Shown here: piece by piece, positions 25,579 through 34,980 of the stretch
How positions within the stretch are numbered: the first letter of the stretch is position 1
Layout of the letters: every line of letters starts with the position of its first letter
Assembly: GCA_021808285.1 (NCBI GenBank)
Contig: JAKBBV010000002.1
Location: forward strand, 1 to 64,000
Direction of reading: 5' to 3'
Length of the DNA stretch: 64,000 nucleotides
DNA from: Pseudomonadota bacterium
GTDB taxonomy: Bacteria > Pseudomonadota > Alphaproteobacteria > Caulobacterales > Caulobacteraceae
Translations under genes and position numbers: made by a program
The notes under the pieces: model-generated
What the model was told of the DNA's origin: nothing
The model's input: only the letters and a program-made list of their open reading frames with translations
The model's database searches: none

Positions 25579-26103
25579 TTGGACCCGACGCGGCTGATCC
25601 TGGCGGCGAGGCTCGACGGGGCGTTTGGCGTGCGCGGCGAGATCCGCCTCACCTCCTACACGGCCGAGCCGCTCGCCCTGCTTCGCTATCGCGAGCTCAA
25701 TCGCGAGGACGGGTCCCTGGCGCTCACCCTCATCGAAGGGCGTGAATACAAGGGCGGCCTGGTCGCCCGGGCGGCGGAGATTGGCTCCCGTGAGGAGGCG
25801 CAGGCCCAGCGTGGGTTGCGGCTCTTCATCGCCCGGGACCGCCTTCCCGAGACTGAGGATGAGGACGAATTTTATATCGTCGACCTGATCGGCCTGAACG
25901 CCGTGTCGCCGTCGGGCGAGGTCCTGGGTCGCATCCGCAGCGTCGAGAATTTCGGAGCGGGGGACCTCCTTGAGGTATCGCCCGTCGACGGAGGCCCTTC
26001 CTGGTGGAGTCCCTTCACCAAAGAGGCCGCGCCGGAGGTGTCGCTCGCCCGGGGAGAGGTCGTGATCGTCCCCGCTTCGGACGAGCCGCCCCCGCGTCCT
26101 TGA
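25579..26103 (+). CDS. rimM: 16S rRNA processing protein RimM
   Basis: RimM binds S19 and assists 30S head maturation. The 174-residue product has the N-terminal barrel (AARLDGAFGVRGEIRLTSYT), a middle EDEFYIVDLIGLNA strand and the PRC-barrel end (GAGDLLEV, WWSPFTKEAAPEV). The only suitable start is TTG at 25579, 11 nt after rpsP. In many bacteria trmD and rplS follow; here the strand switches immediately and the convergent S9 peptidase stop lies 3 nt away. Confidence 0.94.
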   Translation: MDPTRLILAARLDGAFGVRGEIRLTSYTAEPLALLRYRELNREDGSLALTLIEGREYKGGLVARAAEIGSREEAQAQRGLRLFIARDRLPETEDEDEFYIVDLIGLNAVSPSGEVLGRIRSVENFGAGDLLEVSPVDGGPSWWSPFTKEAAPEVSLARGEVVIVPASDEPPPRP

Positions 26104-26106
26104 CCC

Positions 26107-28218
26107 CTATTTCCCGCCGTCGGTCCTATAGCGGCCGAACCAGGCGAGGATCGCGCTGGCCTCCTCCGCCTCCTGAGACGGCCGCTCCTCAAGCGACTCG
26201 TGCGCCGCGCCCGGCACCCGGATCATGGCGGTGGGAATGCCGCGCAACTGCAGGGCGCCAAAGAGCTGCTCCGCCTCGCTGGGCGGCGTGCGGTGATCCT
26301 CCTCGCCCACCATGACCATGGTCGGGGTGGTGATCTGACCGGCCAGAGAGATCGGCGAACGGCGCCAATAGGCCTGGGGATCCTCCCAGGGCATCTTGCC
26401 GAACCAGTAGCGGGCCATGAAGCTGTACATGTCGACGGTGAGCACCTCGCTCGTCCAGTCGATCACCGGCTTTTCGGCTGCGGCGGCCTTGAAGCGATGG
26501 GTCTTGCCGACGATCCAGGCGGTGAGGAGTCCTCCGCCGGAGCCGCCGCAGACGAAGAGATTGTCCGCATCGACCCCGCCCTTGGCGATGGCCGCATCGA
26601 CCACGCTCATCAGGTCGTCATAATCCTGGCTCGGATAGTTGTCGTTGATGAGGTTGGCGAAGGCGTCGCCATAGCTCGTGGAGCCGCGCGGGTTGGCGTA
26701 GACCACGACATAACCGGCTGCGGCGTAGAGCTGCAGCTCCGAGCCGAAGTTCGGGCCATAGGAAGCGAACGGGCCGCCGTGGATCTCCAGGATCATCGGA
26801 TATTTGCGTGAAGGATCATAACCGGGCGGGCGCATGATCCAGGCGTCGATGGGCCGCTTGTCATAGCTTGAGGGCACGACGAGGTGCTCGGCGTGGGCCA
26901 GGTCCCGGCCGGCGAACAGTTCGGCGTTGAGCGCGGTCAGGCGGCGCGCCTCCTGGCCGGCGCGGGCGAGGCCCACATCGGTCAGATGGGTGTCGTCGCC
27001 CATGGTGAAGGCCACCGCGCCGTCCTTGGCGAGCGAGTAGGTTCCGCCCGAATAGGGCCGGTCTGGCTCGGCCCCGCCCAGACCCGCCGCCACAGTCGTC
27101 ATCTGACCGTCGAGGCTGAACCGCGCCACCTTGGTGACGCCGTGGTCGGCATATTGGGCGAACACGAATTTGCCGTCGCCCGACCAGTGCGGCTGGGCGA
27201 AGGCCCGATCGACGGCGCCGCTGAGGACCCGGGTCTCGCCCGAGGCCAGGTTCATCAGGATGATGCGCTCGTCCTCATAGCCGCGGTTGTGATCGTCGTG
27301 GTGGGTGAAGGCCAGGGTCTTGCCGTCCGGCGAGAGGGCCGGGGCGCTGTCGGGACCCGCCCCGTGCGGCAGCGCGCTCGTCGCGCCGCTGCTCAGATTG
27401 ATCTTGAACAGGGCCGAGTTCTGCGGGTCCAGGCGCCAGTTGGCGGAGCGCTGCGAGACGAAGATGGCGGAGGCGCCATCGGGGGTGATCGCGATCGGAC
27501 CGCGGTCATTATAGTCGCCGAAGGTGAGCTGCCGGGGGGCGCCGCCATCGGCGGAAATGACAAACAGATGGGAATAGCCGGGCTTGAGATAGCCCACATC
27601 GTCCTGACGATAGTGGACATCGGTGATGACCTTGATGGGATCGGCCCATTTGGCGCCTTGCGGCTTGGGCGGGGCCGAACCCAAGCTAGGCGCGGGCGCG
27701 GCCACATGCATGACAAAGACGATCCGGCTCCCGTCCGGGGTCCAGGTCAGGGCGCCCGCACGCTCGGGGAGGTCGGTCAGGACGGAGGTCGCCCCGGTCT
27801 CCATCCAGCGCACATGCAGTTCGCCGCGACCCTCGGGGCCCGGGGCGATAAAGGCCAACTTGCGGCCGTCCGGCGACCAGACCGGGGAGCTTTCGCCCGG
27901 GAGGCCATCGAGGGGTCGCTGCGCCCCGGTCGCGGCGTCCACGATCCAGATCGAGGTCCGGGCGCGATCAGTGAGGATGTCCTCGGACTCGCGCACATAG
28001 GCGATGTGGGTCCCGTCCGGGCTGATCTGCGGATCGGCGGCCTGTTCGAGGCCGAACAGATCGAGCGGCTGGAACAACCGGGAGGGCGCCCGGCTCTGAG
28101 TCGAGGTCTGGGCCTGCGCCGCCGCCCCCACCAGAAGAGCGCTCAGCACGCCCCCCAGCACCATGCCAAGACCCGCCCGTCGTCCCATCGCCCGCGTCAT
28201 CGTCCCCGTCGCCCTCAT
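26107..28218 (-). CDS. S9-family prolyl oligopeptidase / acylaminoacyl peptidase, exported
   Basis: The 703-residue serine peptidase has an N-terminal signal peptide (hydrophobic LGMVLGGVLSALLVG, cleavage near AQA). A beta-propeller with WD40-like TolB repeats follows (ISPDGTHIAYV, WSPDGRKLAFI, LSPDGKTLAFT), then a C-terminal alpha/beta-hydrolase domain. The catalytic serine sits in GGSGGG, the aspartate in EEDHRTP and the histidine in AAHES. It probably degrades short peptides in the periplasm. The ATG at 28218 follows GGAGAG. A 578-nt gene-free stretch separates it from thrS, so it has its own promoter. Confidence 0.92.
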   Translation of the reverse strand: MRATGTMTRAMGRRAGLGMVLGGVLSALLVGAAAQAQTSTQSRAPSRLFQPLDLFGLEQAADPQISPDGTHIAYVRESEDILTDRARTSIWIVDAATGAQRPLDGLPGESSPVWSPDGRKLAFIAPGPEGRGELHVRWMETGATSVLTDLPERAGALTWTPDGSRIVFVMHVAAPAPSLGSAPPKPQGAKWADPIKVITDVHYRQDDVGYLKPGYSHLFVISADGGAPRQLTFGDYNDRGPIAITPDGASAIFVSQRSANWRLDPQNSALFKINLSSGATSALPHGAGPDSAPALSPDGKTLAFTHHDDHNRGYEDERIILMNLASGETRVLSGAVDRAFAQPHWSGDGKFVFAQYADHGVTKVARFSLDGQMTTVAAGLGGAEPDRPYSGGTYSLAKDGAVAFTMGDDTHLTDVGLARAGQEARRLTALNAELFAGRDLAHAEHLVVPSSYDKRPIDAWIMRPPGYDPSRKYPMILEIHGGPFASYGPNFGSELQLYAAAGYVVVYANPRGSTSYGDAFANLINDNYPSQDYDDLMSVVDAAIAKGGVDADNLFVCGGSGGGLLTAWIVGKTHRFKAAAAEKPVIDWTSEVLTVDMYSFMARYWFGKMPWEDPQAYWRRSPISLAGQITTPTMVMVGEEDHRTPPSEAEQLFGALQLRGIPTAMIRVPGAAHESLEERPSQEAEEASAILAWFGRYRTDGGK

Positions 28219-28429
28219 CGCCGCTCTCCAGCAATCCTCGCCCCGGCTTTGACCGCCGCCTGGACTCCGCATTAAGGCCCCCCCGTCCTCGCGAAAACCC
28301 CCCCTGAATTCAGGGGATCGGGGGCGGGGGTCGTCAGGGGGACGTCATGTTCAAGTCCTCAGCGCCGGGCCGCCTCAGCGCGGCGCGGCGGCGAAACGCG
28401 GTCCGGCGCGCCCTCGCCTTGAACAAGTA

Positions 28430-28452
28430 TTGACAAAATGCAATATTTTGTC
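28430..28452. promoter_or_regulatory. Perfect 8-bp-arm palindrome in a promoter-like context
   Basis: GACAAAAT (28432-28439) and ATTTTGTC (28445-28452) form a perfect inverted repeat with a 5-nt spacer. A TTGACA hexamer overlaps the left arm on the plus strand (28430-28435). Read leftward, TGGACA and AATACT with a 17-nt spacer flank the same palindrome and could drive the S9 peptidase gene. It looks like a dimeric regulator site on a promoter. Confidence 0.45.
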
Positions 28453-28574
28453 CACACTCTTGGGGGAGCCCCCATCATCCTACAGGCGCCCCGTGCCGAG
28501 AATTTGCATTACGCATCATTCCGAGTCTGGGGCCGCGTGGGGGCAGAGTCGCCGCCGAGCGCCGTCCCGCCTGG

Positions 28575-28680
28575 GACCAGGATGTGACCAAGGACGCGAC
28601 CCATGCGTTACCATGCGGCGACCATTCCGCTACCATTTGCTACCAACGCGCGACAAAAATGTTACCAGGAATGTTGCCAT
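28575..28680. repeat. Array of (T/G)ACCA-type units at about 11-bp period
   Basis: Units start at 28575 (GACCAG), 28586 (GACCAA), 28598 (GACCCA), 28609 (TACCAT), 28620 (GACCAT), 28631 (TACCAT), 28641 (TACCAA), 28652 (GACAAA, weak), 28663 (TACCAG) and 28675 (TGCCAT). Spacings are 11, 12, 11, 11, 11, 10, 11, 11 and 12. The spacers are not conserved. On the minus strand the unit reads TGGT(A/C). It is too short-period for CRISPR and is not a multiple of three. Confidence 0.6.
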
Positions 28681-28743
28681 TTTGGCCGCCTCCGTCGGCG
28701 TCGGCGAATCTCACGGAGAATAAAAAACACGCATTTACAGTAA

Positions 28744-28770
28744 GATACAGGCAGCCCGCTGTCTGAGGAG
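28744..28770 (-). terminator. Candidate terminator downstream of thrS
   Basis: On the minus strand, CAGACAGC and GCTGCCTG (arms at 28758-28765 and 28748-28755) can pair with one G-U, about 32 nt past the thrS stop. A T-rich stretch (TATCTTACTGT) follows. The loop is tight, so efficiency is uncertain. Confidence 0.4.
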
Positions 28771-28796
28771 ACTTCGCAGAGTTGCCCATTCCCGGC

Positions 28797-30734
28797 TCAC
28801 CCGCCCGCGTTTTCGCGCAGATCGGGAGGGGTCGCCTCGGCGCGCAAGAGGCGGATCGCCTCATCCACGCTGACCAGGGTCTGGCCCTCCGAACCGAGAC
28901 GGCGGACGGCGACCTGGTCCTCTTGCGCCTCCCGCCGCCCCACCACGGCGATCACCGGGACCTTGGCCAGGGAGTGCTCGCGCACCTTGTATCCGACCTT
29001 CTCATTGCGCAGGTCGGTCTGGACCCGAAGGCCCGCATGACGCAGGCGCGCCGCCACCGACCTCGCATGATCGTCAGCGTCGGAGGTGATCGTCGCCACC
29101 GTGACCTGGACCGGCGCCAGCCAGAGCGGGAACGCGCCCGCATGGTGCTCGATCAGCACGCCCACAAACCGCTCCAGGGAGCCGAGTATGGCCCGGTGCA
29201 GCATGACCGGGCGCTGCTTGGAGCCGTCCTCGGCGACATAGTCCGCATCCAGACGATCGGGCAGGACATAGTCGAGCTGCAAGGTGCCGCACTGCCAGGT
29301 GCGGCCGATGGCGTCACGCAGATGGAACTCCAGCTTGGGCCCATAGAACGCGCCCTCGTTGGCGATACGCTCCACCTCCACGCCCGCGGCCCGGGCGGCG
29401 CGCTCGAGCATGTCCTCGGCCGCCGTCCACTGCTCGTCCGTGCCGAAGCGCTGGTCCGGGCGAAGGGCCAGCTTGACGCTATCCAGCTCCACCTCAAGCT
29501 CCGCATAGATCTGCTGCAGCAGACGGACGAAAGCGGTGGATTCAGCCTCGATCTGGTCCTCACGGCAGAAGATATGGGCGTCATCCTGCACCATGCGGCG
29601 CACGCGCAGGAGGCCCAGCAGCGAGCCGGAGCTTTCGTAGCGGTGCAGGCCGCCGAACTCCATCATGCGGATCGGCAGGTCGCGATAGGACTTCTGGCCC
29701 TGGTTGAAGATCTGCACATGACAGGGGCAGTTCATGGGCTTGACCGCCAGCACCTCGCCCTCGGCCGTCTCCGAGGTGAACATGGAGTCGTGGAACTTCG
29801 ACCAGTGCCCCGATCTCTCCCAAAGGGAGCGGTCGAGGATCTGCGGCGTGGCCACTTCGACATATCCTGCGCCTTCCGTCCGACGTCGGACATAGCTCTC
29901 CAGGGTACGGTAGAGCGTCCAGCCATTGGGGTGCCAGAAGGGCATGCCGCGGCCCTCCTCCTGGATGTGGAAGAGATCCATGGCCCGGCCGATCTTGCGG
30001 TGGTCGCGCCGTTCGGCCTCCTCGATCCGCTTCAGATAGGCCTCCAGCTCGGCCTCCGAGCGCCAGGCCGTGCCATAGACGCGCTGGAGCTGGGCGTTGC
30101 TCTGGTCGCCGCGCCAATAGGCGCCCGCGAGCTTGGTCAGTTTGAACGCCTTGCCCACATGGCGCGTCGAGGGCAGGTGCGGGCCGCGACACAGGTCCTT
30201 CCAGCCGCCCTGACGATAGACGCTGATCGGTTCATCGCCGGGGATGTCGCGGATGATCTGGGCCTTATAGGCCTCACCGATCTCCTCAAAATGGCGAATG
30301 GCCTCGTCTCGGTCCCAGACTTCACGCTCGATCGCTTCATCCCGGTCCACGATCTCGCGCATGCGCGCCTCGATGGCGCCGAAATCGTCCAGGGAGAAGG
30401 GCGTTTCCCGCGCGAAATCGTAATAGAAGCCGTCCTCGACATTGGGGCCGATGGTGACCTGCGTGTCGGGAAAGAGCTCCTGCACCGCCTCGGCCAGGAC
30501 ATGGGCGGTGTCGTGGCGGATCACCTCCAGCGCCTCGGGGCTCTCGCGCGTGAGGATCTCAAGGCGTCCGCCATGGGGCAGGGGGCGGGTGAGGTCATAG
30601 AGCCGCCCATCAAGCTTCACCAGCAGGGCCTTCTTTCGCAGCGAGTCGGAAATGGAGGCGGCCACGTCGGCGCCGGTCGCGCCGTCGGGGAACGTCCTGG
30701 AGCGGCCATCGGGAAAGGCGAGTTCAATCGTCAT
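28797..30734 (-). CDS. thrS: Threonyl-tRNA synthetase
   Basis: This 645-residue class II synthetase has an N-terminal TGS domain (about 1-60), the editing domain with the [11 protein letters not shown] and [12 protein letters not shown] motifs, and the catalytic core: the zinc ligand region MNCPCH, motif 2 [12 protein letters not shown] and motif 3 [16 protein letters not shown]-terminal anticodon-binding domain follows ([18 protein letters not shown]). All key residues are present. The ATG at 30734 begins [10 protein letters not shown], the usual TGS start. yidD lies 12 nt upstream, so co-transcription is likely. Confidence 0.97.
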   Translation of the reverse strand: MTIELAFPDGRSRTFPDGATGADVAASISDSLRKKALLVKLDGRLYDLTRPLPHGGRLEILTRESPEALEVIRHDTAHVLAEAVQELFPDTQVTIGPNVEDGFYYDFARETPFSLDDFGAIEARMREIVDRDEAIEREVWDRDEAIRHFEEIGEAYKAQIIRDIPGDEPISVYRQGGWKDLCRGPHLPSTRHVGKAFKLTKLAGAYWRGDQSNAQLQRVYGTAWRSEAELEAYLKRIEEAERRDHRKIGRAMDLFHIQEEGRGMPFWHPNGWTLYRTLESYVRRRTEGAGYVEVATPQILDRSLWERSGHWSKFHDSMFTSETAEGEVLAVKPMNCPCHVQIFNQGQKSYRDLPIRMMEFGGLHRYESSGSLLGLLRVRRMVQDDAHIFCREDQIEAESTAFVRLLQQIYAELEVELDSVKLALRPDQRFGTDEQWTAAEDMLERAARAAGVEVERIANEGAFYGPKLEFHLRDAIGRTWQCGTLQLDYVLPDRLDADYVAEDGSKQRPVMLHRAILGSLERFVGVLIEHHAGAFPLWLAPVQVTVATITSDADDHARSVAARLRHAGLRVQTDLRNEKVGYKVREHSLAKVPVIAVVGRREAQEDQVAVRRLGSEGQTLVSVDEAIRLLRAEATPPDLRENAGG

Positions 30735-30746
30735 GGAGTCTCTTCT

Positions 30747-31028
30747 TCAGCTCTGCGCCCGGCTTCGGGGCGCGGGGGGCGGCGGGTCATAACCCGATCC
30801 GCCCCAGGGATGGCAACGAACGATGCGGCGCAGGGCCAGAAGACCGCCACGCCAGGGACCGTGGGTGATGAGAACCTCGGCCGCATAGTCCGAACAGGTC
30901 GGCGTGAAACGGCACTGGCGTCCGACAAAGGGCGAGAACAGTCCCTTATAGAGGGTGTGCAGTCCCCGGACGAGGCTCTCATAGAGGGCGTCGCCGGCGC
31001 CGGATCTCCTGTCAGGGACGCGCGCCAT
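30747..31028 (-). CDS. yidD: YidD membrane protein insertion efficiency factor
   Basis: The 93-residue protein has the YidD signature: [23 protein letters not shown] with two conserved cysteines, then [29 protein letters not shown]. YidD is thought to assist YidC in inserting membrane proteins. The ATG at 31028 gives a short charged N-terminus; longer frames reach into the NifU-like gene and lack support. It lies between the NifU-like gene (10-nt gap) and thrS (12-nt gap). Confidence 0.92.
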   Translation of the reverse strand: MARVPDRRSGAGDALYESLVRGLHTLYKGLFSPFVGRQCRFTPTCSDYAAEVLITHGPWRGGLLALRRIVRCHPWGGSGYDPPPPAPRSRAQS

Positions 31029-31038
31029 GCGCGCCGCC

Positions 31039-31500
31039 TCAGGCCGCGCCGGCGCGGCGAGTTCGGAGCTTTGGGGCCGCGTTCGCCAGACGGCAGGCCT
31101 CGACCGTGGCCTCGAAGGCCAGCAGGGTGGAGGCGTGACGCGCGGGGAAATCCCTGACAGGCTCCAGCATGGCGAGATCCGAAAAACGTCCGTTCGGCGG
31201 GGGTCCGCCTTGGCGCAACATAGCACAAAAGGCGTCACGGGCCATTTCGATCTCCGCAGGCGTGGCGCCGACTACATGTTCGGCCAGGATCGCTGCGGCG
31301 GCCTGGCCGAGGGCACAGGCCCTGACTTCCTGGGCGTAGTCGACCATCACGCCCTCGCTCAGTCGCACCTCAACGCGGATCCAGCTGCCGCACAGCTTGG
31401 CGGTCTTCTCGACGGCGGCGTCGGGCGCGGTCAGACGGCCCAGGCGCGGCAGATTGGCCGCGAGGGCGAGGATCTTCGTCGAATAGAGATCATCGATCAT
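31039..31500 (-). CDS. NifU/IscU-like iron-sulfur scaffold protein
   Basis: The 153-residue protein resembles the IscU/NifU N-terminal scaffold, with an [11 protein letters not shown] start, a cysteine in KLCGSW, a second in [20 protein letters not shown], and an [12 protein letters not shown] segment where IscU has its third ligand region. The third cysteine is not evident (serine/threonine instead; another Cys occurs at EACRL), so cluster binding may differ. It precedes yidD and thrS in one minus-strand run. Confidence 0.78.
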   Translation of the reverse strand: MIDDLYSTKILALAANLPRLGRLTAPDAAVEKTAKLCGSWIRVEVRLSEGVMVDYAQEVRACALGQAAAAILAEHVVGATPAEIEMARDAFCAMLRQGGPPPNGRFSDLAMLEPVRDFPARHASTLLAFEATVEACRLANAAPKLRTRRAGAA

Positions 31501-31541
31501 GGTGAGGATATGAGGTCCCTACGGGCTCCGCGCCAAGGGGG

Positions 31542-31985
31542 TCAGCCAGCGCGCGCCTCCGCCAGGGTCTTGAGGCTCTCGCCGAGCTGGATAAAGCCTT
31601 GGCGCGCGGCGGCTCCGACCTGGCGCGCGGCGAAGGGCCCCAGCCAGCCGTCGAAGATCTCGCCATTGGAGAAGATGCAGCCGGTCTCGGACAGGATCTC
31701 GATCTCCATATAGCGCACCGTGCGCACCAGGCCGCCCAGCAGGGAGAGGCGCCAGTGGATCTGGTCATTGGGCACCCAGTCGAGGATGACCGGCTGGATG
31801 GCGCGCCGGGGCTGTCCGGGCAGGGCCATCTCCAGCTCCAGTCGCCCGCCGATGCGAAGCGCGCCCCGGGCCTTGGGATAGAGCGGGTTCCAGGCCTCCC
31901 AGCCCTCGATGTCGCTGAGAATCTCCCAGATGGTCGCCGCCGGCGCCCTGATGCCGATCCGGTGTTCGATCTTGACCCCCGGCAT
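31542..31985 (-). CDS. SRPBCC (START/Bet v1-like) domain protein
   Basis: The 147-residue cytosolic protein begins MPGVKIEHRIGIRAPAATIWEILSDIEGWEAWNPLYP, a textbook SRPBCC start, followed by a beta-rich sheet and a long C-terminal helix (GFIQLGESLKTLAEA). Such proteins bind small hydrophobic ligands; this one has no identified ligand. The ATG at 31985 has AGGGAGG upstream, only 10 nt from the cysS stop, so it is probably co-transcribed with cysS. Confidence 0.85.
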   Translation of the reverse strand: MPGVKIEHRIGIRAPAATIWEILSDIEGWEAWNPLYPKARGALRIGGRLELEMALPGQPRRAIQPVILDWVPNDQIHWRLSLLGGLVRTVRYMEIEILSETGCIFSNGEIFDGWLGPFAARQVGAAARQGFIQLGESLKTLAEARAG

Positions 31986-31995
31986 GACGCCTCCC

Positions 31996-33381
31996 TTAAG
32001 CCTTCGCCCGACGTCGCCAGGTGGCGCCGGCGGCCCCGTCCATGACCTCCACATCCAGCGCCGCCAGTTCCTCTCTGAGGAGGTCGGCCTTCGCCCAGTC
32101 CTTCGCGGCCCGGGCCTGGGCCCGCTCGGCGATCAGCGCCTCGACCTTCGCGGCGAAGGCATCGTCGGCGCCCCCCTGCATCCAGGCCGCGGGATCGTCC
32201 TGCAGGAACCCCATGAGGGCCCCGGACGCCAAAAGCTCGCTCTTGGCCTGGACGCGCGCCGGCGTTGTCGCTGCGGTCTCCAGGCGTCGGGCGAGGACGA
32301 ACAGCTCGGCGAAGGCCTTGGGGGTGTTGATGTCATCCTCCAGCGCCGCCATCACCTCGACCGAGGGGCCGACAGTCGTCGCCGCCGAGACATCCGCCGC
32401 GCGGGCCAGGGCGCCGTAAAGCGAGTCCAGGGCGCGCTTTGCGGAATTCGCCGCCTCCTCGCTCCAGGCCAGGGGCTGACGATAGTGCGAGGCGAGCAGG
32501 GCATAGCGAAGGGCCTCGCCCGGCCAACGCTGCACGAGGTCATGCACCAACGCGACATTGCCAAGGCTCTTGGACATCTTGTCCGCGCCCATGTTCAGAA
32601 AGCCGTTATGCACCCAATAGGCGGCATAGCCCGAGCGGCCGGCGCACTCGCCCTGGGCGATCTCGTTCTCGTGGTGCGGAAAGATCAGGTCGTGCCCGCC
32701 GCCGTGGATGTCGATCGGCAGGCCGAGGGTCTTTTCGATCATCGCCGTGCATTCGACGTGCCAGCCGGGCCGGCCAGGACCCCAGGGGCTGTCCCACACA
32801 GGCTCGCCGGGCTTGGACGGTTTCCAGAGCACGAAATCGGCAGGATGTCGCTTGTAGGGCGCCACCTCGACCCTGGCGCCGGCGATCTGCTCGTCGAGCG
32901 TGCGTCCAGACAGCTTGCCATAGTCGGAGAAGGCGCGGGTGTCGAAGAGCACATGCCCCTCGGCGGCGTAGGCGGCGTTGTGGCGGATCAGGCGTGCGAT
33001 CACATCCAGGATCGCCGCCATGGTCTGGGTGGCGCGCGGCTCGAAATCCGGCCCTAGCGCGCCCAGCAGTCCCATGTCGCCGTGATAGGCCGCGAGATAG
33101 CGGTCGGTGATGACCGAGATCGGCACGCCCTCGTCCAGGGCCTTCTGATTGATCCTGTCGTCGACGTCCGTGATGTTGGCGGCGTAAAGCACATGCCTCG
33201 CGCCGTAGGTGTGACGCAGAAGCCGGTACAGGACATCGAACACCACCACCGGCCGAGCGTTCCCGATGTGGGCGTAGTTGTAGACCGTCGGTCCGCAGAC
33301 ATACATCGTCACCCGGTCCGGATCGGCGGGAACGAAGGGGCGCTTGGTGCGCGCCATGGTGTCATAAAGGGCCAGGGTCAT
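31996..33381 (-). CDS. cysS: Cysteinyl-tRNA synthetase
   Basis: This 461-residue class I synthetase has the zinc cysteine at [18 protein letters not shown] (including the HIGH-type motif), a WHVECTAM zinc-ligand segment, the [18 protein letters not shown] block and the KMSKS loop in [10 protein letters not shown]-terminal helical anticodon domain ends with [13 protein letters not shown]. Full length. It is divergent from hisI with a short gap. Confidence 0.97.
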   Translation of the reverse strand: MTLALYDTMARTKRPFVPADPDRVTMYVCGPTVYNYAHIGNARPVVVFDVLYRLLRHTYGARHVLYAANITDVDDRINQKALDEGVPISVITDRYLAAYHGDMGLLGALGPDFEPRATQTMAAILDVIARLIRHNAAYAAEGHVLFDTRAFSDYGKLSGRTLDEQIAGARVEVAPYKRHPADFVLWKPSKPGEPVWDSPWGPGRPGWHVECTAMIEKTLGLPIDIHGGGHDLIFPHHENEIAQGECAGRSGYAAYWVHNGFLNMGADKMSKSLGNVALVHDLVQRWPGEALRYALLASHYRQPLAWSEEAANSAKRALDSLYGALARAADVSAATTVGPSVEVMAALEDDINTPKAFAELFVLARRLETAATTPARVQAKSELLASGALMGFLQDDPAAWMQGGADDAFAAKVEALIAERAQARAAKDWAKADLLREELAALDVEVMDGAAGATWRRRAKA

Positions 33382-33439
33382 GCGGTCCGTCCTATATAGG
33401 GGGGGCGTCGCTTTAGGAACTCAGCCGAGGATGCCGCCC

Positions 33440-33856
33440 ATGACTGTGACTCCGCCCAATTCCTCCGCCCGGTTTCCCGCCGGCCTTGATCGGGACTCCC
33501 TCGAGTCGGGCGAGGTCCTGGCCCCGAGCTTCAATTCCGACGGACTGGTCGCGGCGGTGGCCACCCATGCCCAGTCGGGCGAAGTTCTGATGCTGGCCTG
33601 GATGAATGACGAGGCCCTGGACCTGACGATCCGGACCGGCGAGGCCCATTATTATAGCCGCTCCCGCCAGGAGCTTTGGCGCAAGGGCGAGACGAGCGGC
33701 CAAGTGCAGCGGGTCAGCGAAATGCGTGTGGACTGCGATCAGGACGCCATCTGGCTCAAGGTGACGCCGCAAGGCGACGGCGGCGCCTGCCATGTCGGGC
33801 GGCGCTCGTGCTTCTATCGCGCGGTCGAGGGCGGGAAGCTCGTTTTCCGTGACTGA
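33440..33856 (+). CDS. hisI: Phosphoribosyl-AMP cyclohydrolase
   Basis: HisI opens the purine ring of PR-AMP, the third step of histidine synthesis. The 138-residue protein has the [12 protein letters not shown] segment, [18 protein letters not shown], the metal-binding VDCDQD motif and the terminal [11 protein letters not shown] zinc-cysteine region. It is a stand-alone HisI with no HisE fusion. An in-frame ATG at 33431 is an alternative start. The last 8 nt overlap the rluD-like gene. Confidence 0.95.
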   Translation: MTVTPPNSSARFPAGLDRDSLESGEVLAPSFNSDGLVAAVATHAQSGEVLMLAWMNDEALDLTIRTGEAHYYSRSRQELWRKGETSGQVQRVSEMRVDCDQDAIWLKVTPQGDGGACHVGRRSCFYRAVEGGKLVFRD

Positions 33857-34847
33857 CTTCGCAAAGGACGCGGAGGAGCCGTGCGGGGTGATCGAGGCGC
33901 GGATCGAAGTCGGTGGGGGTCGGCTCGACCGCGCCTTGGCGGACGCCCTGCCCGAGTTCTCTCGCGCCCGCCTCCAGGCCCTGATCGCCGATGGCGCGGT
34001 GAGTCTGGAGGGGGCCGTCATTACCAGCGGGGCGGTGAAAGCGCCGCCTGGACGCTATGTCATCCGTGTGCCCGCGGTGCGGCCGCCGACCCCGGAAGCC
34101 GAGGCGATCGCGCTCAAGGTCCTTTTTGAGGACGACCACCTGATCGTCATCGATAAACCGGCCGGGTTGTCGGCCCACCCGGCGCCGGGACATGAGAGCG
34201 GCACCCTGGTGAATGCCCTCATTCATCACTGCGGGACCAGCCTTTCGGGCATCGGCGGAGTCGCGCGACCCGGCATCGTGCACCGTCTGGACAAGGACAC
34301 CTCAGGGGTGATGGTGGCCGCCAAGACCGATGCGGCGCATCGCGGACTCTCCGCGCTGTTCGCCGTTCACGACGTCGAGCGTGTCTATGTGGCGCTGACG
34401 CGAGGGGCGCCGAGAAGCATCACGCTCGGGTCCGAGGGCAGCGTGAGAACGCGGATTGGCCGGTCGCCGCGACACCGCCAGAAGATGGCGGTCCTTAGAT
34501 CTGGCGGTCGCGAGGCGGTGACCCACTTTCGCATTGAGGCGCGCTATGGGCCGGGTCGGATGCCTCTCGCCGCCCGCGTGGCCTGCCGCCTGGAGACCGG
34601 CCGAACGCACCAGATCCGCGTGCATATGGCGCACCTCGGATCCCCCTGTCTTGGCGACCCCCTTTATGGCGCCAGCGCGCCCCCGCCCGGGGTGCGCGAG
34701 GCGGTCCTCGCCTCGGGCTTGCAGCGCCAGGCCCTCCACGCCGCGGTGCTGGGCTTTCGCCATCCCGTCTCGCGCGCCGAACTGAGGTTCGAGACCGCGC
34801 CGCCCGAGGACATGCGGCGCCTTGAAGCGCTTCTTCAAGCGCTGTGA
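33849..34847 (+). CDS. RluA/RluD-family 23S rRNA pseudouridine synthase
   Basis: The 332-residue enzyme has an N-terminal S4 RNA-binding domain ([28 protein letters not shown]) and the RluA catalytic domain with its essential aspartate in [13 protein letters not shown]. The later [13 protein letters not shown] motif and the GDPLYG loop are present. This matches RluD-type enzymes that modify helix 69 of 23S rRNA, though RluC-like specificity cannot be excluded. The GTG at 33849 overlaps the end of hisI. Confidence 0.92.
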   Translation: MTDFAKDAEEPCGVIEARIEVGGGRLDRALADALPEFSRARLQALIADGAVSLEGAVITSGAVKAPPGRYVIRVPAVRPPTPEAEAIALKVLFEDDHLIVIDKPAGLSAHPAPGHESGTLVNALIHHCGTSLSGIGGVARPGIVHRLDKDTSGVMVAAKTDAAHRGLSALFAVHDVERVYVALTRGAPRSITLGSEGSVRTRIGRSPRHRQKMAVLRSGGREAVTHFRIEARYGPGRMPLAARVACRLETGRTHQIRVHMAHLGSPCLGDPLYGASAPPPGVREAVLASGLQRQALHAAVLGFRHPVSRAELRFETAPPEDMRRLEALLQAL

Positions 34848-34868
34848 TCAAAGCTGTCGCGACGGCGC

Positions 34869-34897
34869 CTTAAAGACGGCGTAACGAGCCTCTATAT
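34869..34897 (+). promoter_or_regulatory. Candidate heat-shock (RpoH-type) promoter of rpoH
   Basis: CTTAAA (34869-34874) and CTATAT (34892-34897) are separated by 17 nt, close to the alphaproteobacterial sigma32 pattern CTTG-N-CYTATNT, about 84 nt before the rpoH start. It suggests autoregulation. The -35 element departs from CTTG at its fourth base. Confidence 0.4.
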
Positions 34898-34980
34898 CAA
34901 GAGCTACCGATCCGTGGGCGCGTCATGCGCGTATAAGGTGGGACATTCCACTCCACACCAGGGGAGCCAATTAGAGGATC

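Larger units (their letters stand above)
28219..28796. other. Gene-free, AT-richer interval between thrS and the S9 peptidase
   Basis: No convincing gene is found in 578 nt; the frames that can be drawn lack domain features and coding-like third-position bias. The right two thirds (about 28430-28790) are visibly richer in A/T than the surrounding DNA. The interval holds a palindrome at 28432-28452, a periodic (T/G)ACCA array at 28575-28680 and a hairpin at 28748-28765. It must also contain the leftward promoter of the S9 peptidase. Confidence 0.6.

Noticed and set aside
28351-28362. tRNA T-loop (GTTCAAGTCC)
   Set aside because: Flanking bases do not form a T-stem or acceptor stem, so no tRNA or tmRNA can be folded here.
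28575-28680. CRISPR array
   Set aside because: The unit is only 5-6 bp at an 11-bp period, with no 20-40-bp repeats or spacers and no cas gene.
28430-28864. Several short frames in the AT-richer gap between thrS and the S9 peptidase
   Set aside because: None has a good ribosome site, domain or coding-like third positions. The periodic repeat array explains their repetitive reading.
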